Assembly: GCA_016182965.1 (NCBI GenBank)
Contig: JACPFM010000112.1
Span: 53,117 to 102,554 of the forward strand
DNA from: Deltaproteobacteria bacterium
Lineage (GTDB): Bacteria; Myxococcota_A; Polyangia; Polyangiales; JADJMO01
DNA length: 49,438 bases
Direction of reading: 5' to 3'
Shown: piece by piece, positions 1 through 7,175 of the stretch
Numbering within the stretch: the stretch's first letter is position 1
Layout: the number at the start of each line of letters is the position of its first letter
Translations under genes and position numbers: made by a program
The notes under the pieces: generated by a model
Database searches by the model: none
The model's input: the letters and a program-made list of their open reading frames with translations, nothing else
What the model was told of the DNA's origin: nothing

Positions 1-1
1 G

Positions 2-1762
2 GCACGCGACGGCTCCTGCGTCCCGACGCTCGCCTCGTGCGACAGCGTCAGCCGCCCGACCACCGAGGCGACCTGCGCCCCGGTCGGGGTGGCGGCGTGC
101 GCCGATGGGTTCGCGCGCGAGCCGCGCGGCGGCTGCGTCGCGATCGCACCCACCACGCCGTGCGCCGCGGGGACGCTCGCGCTCCCGGGCGACGAGACGT
201 GTCGCACGGTCGCGGCGTGCCCCGCCGATCCGTTCGGCGACGTGCCGGCGGGCGAGCGGGCGATCTTCGTCGACACGCTCTACGCCGGCAGCGACTCCGA
301 CGGCACCCGCGCCCGCCCGTTCCGCACCATCGGCGCCGCTGTCGCCGGCGTGGTGGGCAATCCGGTGATCGCGATCGCCGCCGGCGCCTACGCCGAGGAC
401 GTCGTGCTGAAGCGTCCGGTGCGCCTGCGCGGCCGCTGCGCGTCCATGGTCACGCTGAAGGGCAGCGAGGCCGGCTCGGGCAACCACGCGCTGCGGGTCG
501 ACGCGACGAGCGAGGTCTCCGGCATCGCGGTCACCGGCCCGCTCGGCGGGATCCTGGTGACCGCGACCGACACGCGCGTGCGCGGTGTATGGGTGCACGA
601 CGTCGGCGGTCGCGGCATCTCCGTCGAGGGCGCCGCCGGTCCGATCGTCGCCACGATCACCGACAGCCTCGTCGAGAAGAGCGGCAAGGCGGGCGTGTTC
701 CTCGCGAGCGCCGACGTCCGCGTCGAGGGGAGCGTCGTCCGCGATGCGGGCGCCCTCGCCCCCGCGATGGAGGCCGGCATCCTCGCGCAGCCGCACCCGG
801 CCGCGCGCGCGCGCTCCAGGCTCGGCATCGCCCGCTCGGTCGTCGAGCGCGCCGCGGGCCGCGGCGTCGACGCGCGCGACAGCGACGCGTCGCTCGAAGC
901 CACGTGGATCCGCGCGATGGCGCCCTGGAAGGGCGAGGGCGGCGAGGGGATCGTCGCCGCCGGCTCGAGGGATCTCGCCGCGCTCGAGGTCCGCGGCACG
1001 GTGATCGAGGACGCGCTCGGCGTCGGCGTCCGCGGCCAGCACGCGAAGGTGCACCTCGAGGGCGTCACCGTGCGTCGCATCGCGACCAGCACCGGGGGCA
1101 AGGGCGCGCTCCCCGGCCTCGGCGTGTACGCGGGCGTCGCCTCCGAGCTCACCGTCGTCGCCTCGACGATCGACGCGGCGACCTGGGGCGGCGTCGCGAC
1201 GAGCGGCTCGAGGGCCACCCTGCAGGAGCTGCTGGTGCGCGACGTCGTGGGCGACGCGGCCGGCGCCGGCTTCGGCGTCGCGTTCCTGCACCACCCGATC
1301 GACGGCGCGAGCAGCGGGTCTCTCTTGCGCAGCGCGGTCGTGTCGGCGCCGTTCGTCGGCGTGCTCGTCGGGGGCTCCGACGTCACCATCGACGAGGTGG
1401 TCGTCCGCGACGTCCGCGCGCAGAAAGACGCGCAGTTCGGCGACGGCATCGGCGTCGCGGCGACCTCCTACGAGAGCGCCCCCGAGACGGTGTGGCCCGC
1501 GCGGGCGGCGGTCGACCGCACGTTCGTCCTCGGCAGCGCGCGCGGCGGCGTGGTCGTGCTCGGCGGCGAGCTCTCGCTCCGCCGCACCCTGCTGTCGTGC
1601 AACGCGCTCGAGCTGGTCGTGTCGGATCGCTTCGGCGCGGGCTTCGACGCGGGCGCCCTGGCGCTCGACGACCGCGGCAACAACGGCTGTGGCTGCGGCG
1701 ACGCGGTCGGACGCTGCCTCGCGAGCGCCGTGGACATCACGCCGCTCCCCCCACCCTTGTGA
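2..1762 (+). CDS. Parallel beta-helix surface protein, 5'-truncated at window edge
   Basis: The frame is open to the left edge, so the true start and any signal peptide lie outside the window. The GTG at 89 is only an internal codon of the same reading frame. The N-terminal part is Cys-rich, with repeated short motifs of the type C-x-x-G-x-x-x-x-P-G. A motif like the DGT-x-x-x-PF segment of pectin-lyase-fold proteins follows, and then a long run of short beta-strand repeats (SGIAVTG, VRGVWVHDVGGRGI) typical of right-handed parallel beta-helices. The C-terminus ends in a small Cys cluster (NNGCGCGD). It is clearly paralogous over its whole length to the protein at 7176-9005. A surface or secreted location is inferred from that paralog's lipobox. 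No catalytic function can be assigned. Confidence 0.8.
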   Translation, partial: ARDGSCVPTLASCDSVSRPTTEATCAPVGVAACADGFAREPRGGCVAIAPTTPCAAGTLALPGDETCRTVAACPADPFGDVPAGERAIFVDTLYAGSDSDGTRARPFRTIGAAVAGVVGNPVIAIAAGAYAEDVVLKRPVRLRGRCASMVTLKGSEAGSGNHALRVDATSEVSGIAVTGPLGGILVTATDTRVRGVWVHDVGGRGISVEGAAGPIVATITDSLVEKSGKAGVFLASADVRVEGSVVRDAGALAPAMEAGILAQPHPAARARSRLGIARSVVERAAGRGVDARDSDASLEATWIRAMAPWKGEGGEGIVAAGSRDLAALEVRGTVIEDALGVGVRGQHAKVHLEGVTVRRIATSTGGKGALPGLGVYAGVASELTVVASTIDAATWGGVATSGSRATLQELLVRDVVGDAAGAGFGVAFLHHPIDGASSGSLLRSAVVSAPFVGVLVGGSDVTIDEVVVRDVRAQKDAQFGDGIGVAATSYESAPETVWPARAAVDRTFVLGSARGGVVVLGGELSLRRTLLSCNALELVVSDRFGAGFDAGALALDDRGNNGCGCGDAVGRCLASAVDITPLPPPL

Positions 1763-1881
1763 CGCGTTGTGAGGCGTCGCCCTCATCGGCCTGGCTGCTC
1801 GTGCGCCTCTTCGGCACGAACGAGGCGGCGCAGGCGAGCGGACCGAAGAAGCTCGAGGTGATCAGCAGCCCATCGTGAGGC

Positions 1882-3384
1882 TCACGCCACCGCCACACGG
1901 TCGGCGCACAGATCGGCCAGCGCCATGATGGCGATCTGCGGGTTCACCCCGAGGTTGCCGGGGAACACGCTGGAGTCGGCGACGTACAGCGCGTCGGTCG
2001 CGTGGTGGCGGAAGTCCGGGCGCACGACGCTGCGCGCGGGATCGGATCCCATGCGCGCGGTGCCGAAGAGGTGCGTCATCGACATCGTGTAGTCGCTCGC
2101 AGCGAGCGAGCCCTCGGCCTCGATGCGCGCCATGTGCGCACGATCGCGCACCGCCGGGTCGAAGCCGGGGATGCCCGGGTACACCTCGAGCGCTCCGGCG
2201 GCGAGCATGACGTCGCCGAGCAGCCGCACCGCGCGCCGCGCCTTGCGCACGTCGTCGTCGGTCAGCGAGTAGGTCACGATCGGGCGCGTCGGTCCGGGGC
2301 GCACCTTGCCGCGGCCGCGCGCGCGCAGCGCGGCGCCCCACACGGCGTAGCGATCGATCTCGGCGAGCCGCCGTGCGAAGTCCCTGCCCACGCCGGGGAT
2401 GCGGCTCGCGAGGAGCGAGACGTCGAAGCCGAGCGCCTCGAGCTTGATGCCTTCGCCGCGGTAGCCGATCACCTCGTGGCCCTGCGTCGCGCCGCGCCAG
2501 TTGCGCACCGGCTCGGCGAAGCGGCCGGTCACCGACACGCCCGGGTGCGCGGCGAGCCCGTCGCCCGCGCCGCCCTGCGGCAGCCCGCTGCGCCGGAGGA
2601 CGCACGGCGTCTGGATCGCGCTCGCCGCGAGGACCACCGCGTGCTTCGCGCGCACCTCGAAGCGCGCGCCCGCCGCGGTGACGCCGGCGACGCCGCGCGC
2701 GCGCCCCCGCTCGACGATCACGCGATCGACGCGCATCCCGGCGAGGATCCGCGCGCCGCGTCCGACCGCGTCGGGCAGGAACGAGAGGTCCATCGAGAGC
2801 TTGTGGCCGTGCGGGCACCCTTGCAGGCAGCGCCCCTCCCCGGTGCAGCCTCGCACGTTGCGGCGGATGGCCCGATGGGCGACGCCGAGCGCGTCGGCGC
2901 CGCGGGCGAGCAGGAGGTTCTTCGGACCGGCGACGCGCACGTCGGTGGGCGCGACGTGCAGCCGCTCCTCGATGCGCGCCTCGGCCGCGGCGATCGCCTC
3001 GTAGCGCAGCCCCTCGCCGATCGCTGGATCGGCGGCGATCCACTCGTCGAGCGCCTCGCGGGGGAAGCGCCAGCTGATCGCTCCGTTGACCACCGAGGTC
3101 CCGCCGACGACGCGCGCCTGCAGGTACGGCATCGGCGCGTTGCCGAACGCGAGGGAGGTGCCCATGTCGCGGTAGAGCGAGGCCATCGCGCGCACCGCGC
3201 TCGGCGCGAAATCGGCGGGCCGAGCCTCGTGCCCTTCCTCGAGCACCAGCACGCGCACGCCGCGGTGCGCGAGGTTCCGCGCGACGGCGGCGCCGGCCGG
3301 GCCGCTCCCGACGACGACGACGTCGGCCTCGTCGACGTACCGGCCGCGCAGATCGCGGCCGTCCCTCTCGACGAGCGGGCTCAC
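1882..3384 (-). CDS. GMC family FAD-dependent oxidoreductase
   Basis: A 500-residue flavoprotein of the glucose-methanol-choline family. The Rossmann FAD-binding motif GSGPAG is at residues 26-31 and the GMC motif GGTSVVNG is at about 94-101. A Cys-rich segment with GRCLQGCPHGHK follows near residue 185, as in cholesterol-oxidase and fatty-alcohol-oxidase-like members. The C-terminal FAD/active-site block (VADSSVFPGNLGVNPQ) is intact. Such enzymes oxidise alcohols with FAD; the substrate here is unknown. Its start codon overlaps the stop of the upstream gene by 4 nt (ATGA), so the two are translationally coupled and probably work together. No signal peptide is evident. Confidence 0.9.
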   Translation of the reverse strand: MSPLVERDGRDLRGRYVDEADVVVVGSGPAGAAVARNLAHRGVRVLVLEEGHEARPADFAPSAVRAMASLYRDMGTSLAFGNAPMPYLQARVVGGTSVVNGAISWRFPREALDEWIAADPAIGEGLRYEAIAAAEARIEERLHVAPTDVRVAGPKNLLLARGADALGVAHRAIRRNVRGCTGEGRCLQGCPHGHKLSMDLSFLPDAVGRGARILAGMRVDRVIVERGRARGVAGVTAAGARFEVRAKHAVVLAASAIQTPCVLRRSGLPQGGAGDGLAAHPGVSVTGRFAEPVRNWRGATQGHEVIGYRGEGIKLEALGFDVSLLASRIPGVGRDFARRLAEIDRYAVWGAALRARGRGKVRPGPTRPIVTYSLTDDDVRKARRAVRLLGDVMLAAGALEVYPGIPGFDPAVRDRAHMARIEAEGSLAASDYTMSMTHLFGTARMGSDPARSVVRPDFRHHATDALYVADSSVFPGNLGVNPQIAIMALADLCADRVAVA

Positions 3385-4370
3385 GACGCACCTCGAGGGA
3401 GCGGCGCTTCGTCGCCGCCCGGACGCGACGCCTCGTCATGGCGCGCGCGCACCGCGGGGTCGTCGAAGTACGCGAAGCACGCGAGCGTCTTCAGCGTCAC
3501 GAGCGCCTGTCGCACGAACATCCGGCGGCTGCTCGCGGCCTGCGCGAGGAACCGCTCGCGCTCATCGGGCGACAGCAGGAAGAACGGCTTGCCGAACCCG
3601 GAGACCACCGGGAGGAAGGTGAGCGTGTGCACCATCGGCCGCAGCCCGGCGCGCACCAGCGGCGACGGCGCCTCCTCGAAGCACCGCCAGAACGTGCTGC
3701 GGTCGACCGACGCGAACGACGGGAGGCCGTCGTCGCCGCCAGTCGCGACGATCGCCGCGAACAGCTGCTCGGCCCACCCGCGCTCGAGCGACGAGAGCCG
3801 CAGCGGATCGACCGCAGGCGACGCCGGCTCGTCGTAAGGGACGAAGTCGATGGGGTGATCGCGCTCCAGCGTGAAGTAGGTGGGCGTCTCGACGCAGCGC
3901 CCCGAGACCACCAGGTAGCTGACGCCGAGCAGCTCGTCGCAGTCGTCGGGCGAGAGCGACACCAGCGGATCCTTGGTGAGGCGCACGGGCCCGGGGGGGT
4001 TCGGTCCGCGCGAGTAGTCGATGATCAGACCGCGATCGAAGCCAGGCGGCGTCGGCACGCCGCGCGGCTCGATCACCTCGTAGTGCCACTCGGTCACCGG
4101 CCTCCCCCGGCGGAGCTTCGGACGGCTCGGCGAGTCGATGCCGTCCTGCTCGAGGCGCACGTTCCACCCGACGAGACGGCCGGCGCTGTCACGGTGGAAG
4201 GTCTTCTGGAACGTCTTCCAGGTCAGGCGCTCGACGAACGACGGAAGGCCGAGGCTCGTGCCGCGATACGCCCAACCCTCGATCGCGTGCGGGTCGACCG
4301 GATGGCCGTGGACGATGTGCTCGCGCAGCTCGCGGGTCGAGGCGTGGAGGAGCTCTCGGGCGGTGGTCAT
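3381..4370 (-). CDS. GMC oxidoreductase partner protein (function unknown)
   Basis: A protein of 329 residues from the ATG at 4370; an in-frame TTG at 4382 would add four residues. I do not recognise a named family with certainty. The last quarter holds an Arg/Phe-rich helix followed by LKTLACFAYFDDP. This resembles the ALKTL-x-x-LAYY-DP segment found near the N-terminus of long-chain alcohol oxidases and in gluconate-2-dehydrogenase subunit-3-like partners of GMC enzymes. The middle part (TEWHYEVIEPRGVPTPPGFD, then RLTKDPLVSL) suggests a globular soluble protein. The 4-nt overlap with the GMC gene supports a functional pair, with this protein as an accessory or substrate-presenting subunit. 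That role is inference. Confidence 0.7.
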   Translation of the reverse strand: MTTARELLHASTRELREHIVHGHPVDPHAIEGWAYRGTSLGLPSFVERLTWKTFQKTFHRDSAGRLVGWNVRLEQDGIDSPSRPKLRRGRPVTEWHYEVIEPRGVPTPPGFDRGLIIDYSRGPNPPGPVRLTKDPLVSLSPDDCDELLGVSYLVVSGRCVETPTYFTLERDHPIDFVPYDEPASPAVDPLRLSSLERGWAEQLFAAIVATGGDDGLPSFASVDRSTFWRCFEEAPSPLVRAGLRPMVHTLTFLPVVSGFGKPFFLLSPDERERFLAQAASSRRMFVRQALVTLKTLACFAYFDDPAVRARHDEASRPGGDEAPLPRGAS

Positions 4371-4560
4371 GTCAGCGGCCAAGCGTAGCCGTGTCGACCA
4401 GGGGCTGTCGCGGGCACGCCTCTCGCAGCGTCACCCGCGAAGGGCCGCGCCATCCCCGAAGTGCGCGCGTACGAGCGCGCCAGGATTGCGACACGCGCGC
4501 ATGTTTCGCGGCCGCAGGTCCGTGGTCCTGGCTATGGTGAGGCGATGGTGGAGGTGCGTC

Positions 4561-5661
4561 ATGGCCAGCGAACCCTTTGAGGCACTCCATTCCGCCGAGA
4601 AGCCCGGAAGGTGGTGGCACCGCCTGGCCGATGGGCGCGTGCAGTGCGATCTCTGCCCGCGCGCCTGCGTCCTGCACGACGGGCAGAAGGCGTTCTGCTT
4701 CGTGCGCGAGAACGTCGGCGGCGAGATGAAGCTGATGACGTACGGCCGCTCCACCGGGTTCTGCGTCGACCCGATCGAGAAGAAGCCGCTCTATCACTTC
4801 CTGCCCGGCTCGAACGTGTTCTCGTTCGGCACCGCGGGCTGCAACCTCGGCTGCAAGTTCTGCCAGAACTGGGGCACGACCAAGGCGCGCGAGGTCGACG
4901 TGCTCTGCGCGTCGGCGTCGCCCGACGAGATCGCCGAGGCCGCCCAGCGCCTCGGCTGCGCCAGCGTCGCGTTCACCTACAACGATCCGGTGATCTTCGC
5001 CGAGTACGCGATGGACGCGGCCGACGCCTGCCACGCCCGTGGGCTCGCGACGGTCGCCGTCACCGCCGGCTACATCATGCCGACGCCGCGCGCGGAGCTC
5101 TTCTCGAAGATCGACGCCGTCAACGTCGACCTGAAGGCCTTCAGCGAGGACTTCTACTGGAAGCTCAGCGTGGCGCACCTCGCGCCGGTGCTCGACACCA
5201 TCCGCTACCTGGTGCGCGAGACCAAGGTGTGGACCGAGGTCACCAACCTCATCATCCCGGGCTTCAACGACAAGGACGACGACGTCGCCCGGCTCCTCGA
5301 CTGGTTCCTGCGCGAGCTCGGCCCCGACGTGCCGCTGCACGTCACGGCCTTCCACCCGGCCTACAAGATGATGAACGTCCGCCCGACGCCGATCGACACG
5401 CTGCGTCGCATCCGCACGCGCGCGCGCTCGATGGGCCTCCGCTACGTGTACACCGGCAACGTGCTCGATCCGGAGGGCGGCGTCACCACCTGCGCGCAGT
5501 GCGGCGAGTCGCTCATCGAGCGCAGCCGCATGAGCCTCACCGGGTATCTGCTCGACCGCACCGGCGCCTGCCCCGCCTGCAAGGCCCGACTCCCCGGCGT
5601 CTTCGCCGCGCAGCCGGAGCACGTCGGCGAGCTGCGGATTCCGCACCACGTCGCCCTGTGA
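4561..5661 (+). CDS. amrS: Radical SAM enzyme, AmmeMemoRadiSam type
   Basis: A 366-residue radical SAM protein. The N-terminal cysteines C29, C32, C36 and C46 precede the cluster motif CNLGCKFC (C94, C98, C101), which holds the 4Fe-4S cluster that cleaves S-adenosylmethionine. The C-terminus has two CxxC pairs (CAQC and CPAC), like a zinc ribbon. This layout matches the AmrS family, related to pyruvate formate-lyase activases, which usually co-occurs with AMMECR1- and Memo-like proteins. Neither partner is in this window. The start is fixed by GGAGG at 4550-4554, six bases before the ATG. It converges on an S-adenosylmethionine synthase gene, which makes its co-substrate. The physiological reaction of the family is poorly understood. 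Confidence 0.88.
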   Translation: MASEPFEALHSAEKPGRWWHRLADGRVQCDLCPRACVLHDGQKAFCFVRENVGGEMKLMTYGRSTGFCVDPIEKKPLYHFLPGSNVFSFGTAGCNLGCKFCQNWGTTKAREVDVLCASASPDEIAEAAQRLGCASVAFTYNDPVIFAEYAMDAADACHARGLATVAVTAGYIMPTPRAELFSKIDAVNVDLKAFSEDFYWKLSVAHLAPVLDTIRYLVRETKVWTEVTNLIIPGFNDKDDDVARLLDWFLRELGPDVPLHVTAFHPAYKMMNVRPTPIDTLRRIRTRARSMGLRYVYTGNVLDPEGGVTTCAQCGESLIERSRMSLTGYLLDRTGACPACKARLPGVFAAQPEHVGELRIPHHVAL

Positions 5662-5734
5662 GTCGTCAGTCGTCAGTCATCAGTCATCAGTCGCGGCGTC
5701 TCTACTGACGACTGATGACGGACGACTGACGACT
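5661..5734. repeat. Heptanucleotide inverted repeat filling a convergent gene gap
   Basis: The left arm (5661-5691) is made of 7-bp units AGTCGTC, AGTCGTC, AGTCATC, AGTCATC. The right arm (5704-5734) is its reverse complement with 29 of 31 positions matching, separated by a 12-nt loop. The element runs from the last base of the amrS stop codon to the base before the MAT stop codon, so it is essentially the whole intergenic gap. It would form a strong stem in RNA from either strand and could act as a bidirectional terminator or RNA 3'-end protector, although no U-tract is present. Confidence 0.8.
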
Positions 5735-6940
5735 TCAATACACCGGCACCGCTCCATCGCTCAGCTTCGCCACCAGTTGGTCGAGGTGGCGGAGCTCGGC
5801 GGCGAGGACGCGGTCGGCGTCGTCCTGCACGGACGCGAAGGCGCGCTCGCCGCTGATCCCGAGCGCCGCGCGCGCGAGCATCGGCTCGTCGATCGGGCGG
5901 CCGATCTGGCTCACCAACCACACGGTCGCCTCGTTCACCGTCGGTACCTCCTCCACGAGCGCCGCGGCGATCCGGTGCGCGAGCACGTTGTAGATCTTGC
6001 CGACGTGGCTCACCGGGTTCTTCCCGGCGGCCGCCTCGAGGCTGTTCGGTCGATTGAACGCGATGAAGCCGTTGACCCGGTTGCCGCGCCCGACCTGGCC
6101 GTCGTCGCCCGCCTCGGCGGACGTGCCGAGGACGGTCAGGTACATCCCGTCGGGGCGCGAAGGATCGTCGAGCGTGTTGATGTGGACTTGCACCGACGCG
6201 AACAGATCGCTCTGTTGCACCCGCTCCGCGACGAGCGCGCTCAGCTCCTGCTTCCGCCGGAAGTAGTGCGCCTGCGAGCCGATGAGCTGATCGACGAAGG
6301 CGATCGCGAGCGTGAGGTCGAGCGCGTCGCCACGGCGGACGCCGAGCACCTTGATGTCCTCGCCGACCTCCGGATGTCTGCCGCGCAGCACCTCGCCGTT
6401 GAGCCAGCGCTCGACGTCGAGCACGGTGCGCTCGAGGCGCGAGAACGGCGCATACCCGACGCCGACCGAGGTGTCGTTCGCGCGCGCCACGCCTCGCTCG
6501 AGCACGTGCGTCAGCTCGCTCGAGCACGGCCGGAGCTCGGACTGGAAGCGCACGTGCCGCTCCGGATCGACGAAGCGCAGGTGCTCGCCGAGCCAGCTCC
6601 GCGCGGCGCCGATCGCGAGCTCTTCGACCGCGCGGAGACCGCCGAGCGGTCCGGCGGAGGCGCGGCCGCCGAGCACGAGGTGCATCGGCGCGTCGACCGT
6701 GCCTCCACCGAACCGCGGCGTGCTCGCGCCTGCGGCGAGCAGCGCCTTGTCGACGTTCATCGGCGCCATCGCGCCGGTGCGCTGCCGATACGCGCGCCCG
6801 AGCGCGGTCGCGATCGCCTCGGCGACCGCGTCGCACAGGGTATCGGGGTGCCCGAGGCCCTTTCGCTCGACGATCTCGACCGGCTCCGCGTCGACCGCGG
6901 GCGCCGTCGCTCTCTCGATGACGTGCTCCGTGACGGCCAT
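5735..6940 (-). CDS. Methionine adenosyltransferase, archaeal type
   Basis: A 401-residue protein of the archaeal S-adenosylmethionine synthetase family (PF01941 type), about the normal length. It makes S-adenosylmethionine from methionine and ATP. The N-terminal signature ERKGLGHPDTLCD matches the archaeal GxGHPD-x-x-CD motif. MNVDKALLAAG, GGGTVDAPMHL and GDDGQVGRGNR-x-NGFIAFNRP are also recognisable, as is GKNPVSHVGKIYN near the C-terminus. The canonical bacterial MetK is a different protein; none is in this window. The ATG at 6940 gives the family's usual start. It converges on amrS, and its upstream side abuts a broken histidine-kinase gene, which suggests the gene arrived by recombination. 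Whether it supplies bulk S-adenosylmethionine or is a second enzyme cannot be told here. Confidence 0.9.
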   Translation of the reverse strand: MAVTEHVIERATAPAVDAEPVEIVERKGLGHPDTLCDAVAEAIATALGRAYRQRTGAMAPMNVDKALLAAGASTPRFGGGTVDAPMHLVLGGRASAGPLGGLRAVEELAIGAARSWLGEHLRFVDPERHVRFQSELRPCSSELTHVLERGVARANDTSVGVGYAPFSRLERTVLDVERWLNGEVLRGRHPEVGEDIKVLGVRRGDALDLTLAIAFVDQLIGSQAHYFRRKQELSALVAERVQQSDLFASVQVHINTLDDPSRPDGMYLTVLGTSAEAGDDGQVGRGNRVNGFIAFNRPNSLEAAAGKNPVSHVGKIYNVLAHRIAAALVEEVPTVNEATVWLVSQIGRPIDEPMLARAALGISGERAFASVQDDADRVLAAELRHLDQLVAKLSDGAVPVY

Positions 6941-6971
6941 GCGTGAGCGACGAGCCAATGTCGTGCCAAGG

Positions 6972-7127
6972 CTGCCCGAGCCGTTCTTCACGACCAAGAG
7001 CGAGGGGACGGGCCTCGGTCTGTTGTCGGTGCGCGCGTGCGCCGAGGAGCACGGCGGCCGGGTCGAGGTCGATCGTTCGAAGCTCGGCGGCGCGCGCTTC
7101 ACCGTCTCGCTGCCGGGCGCCGCGTGA
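6972..7127 (+). pseudogene. C-terminal scrap of a sensor histidine kinase
   Basis: About 50 codons encode the end of a HATPase_c domain. EPFFTTK followed by GTGLGL (F-box and G2-box of histidine kinases), HGGRVEV and GGARFTVSLP then lead to a stop at 7127. There is no upstream HisKA domain or N-box. The frame runs leftwards straight into the antisense of the MAT gene, so the rest of the kinase is missing. An ATG at 6939 lies in frame but would only add a few unrelated residues. This is a truncated relic, most simply produced when the segment carrying the MAT gene replaced the kinase body. Confidence 0.75.
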
Positions 7128-7175
7128 TCGCGCCTGGCCCCAGCCGGGGCACGCCACGCGGGGCGCAAAGCGCGG

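Noticed and set aside
1882..3439. Alternative longer minus-strand frame over the GMC gene
   Set aside because: It is a different frame with Arg-rich composition; the real GMC frame carries the FAD and substrate motifs.
6941..7175. Possible SAM riboswitch upstream of the MAT gene
   Set aside because: The upstream side of the MAT start contains only the histidine-kinase fragment in the opposite sense; no SAM-riboswitch-like conserved core was seen.
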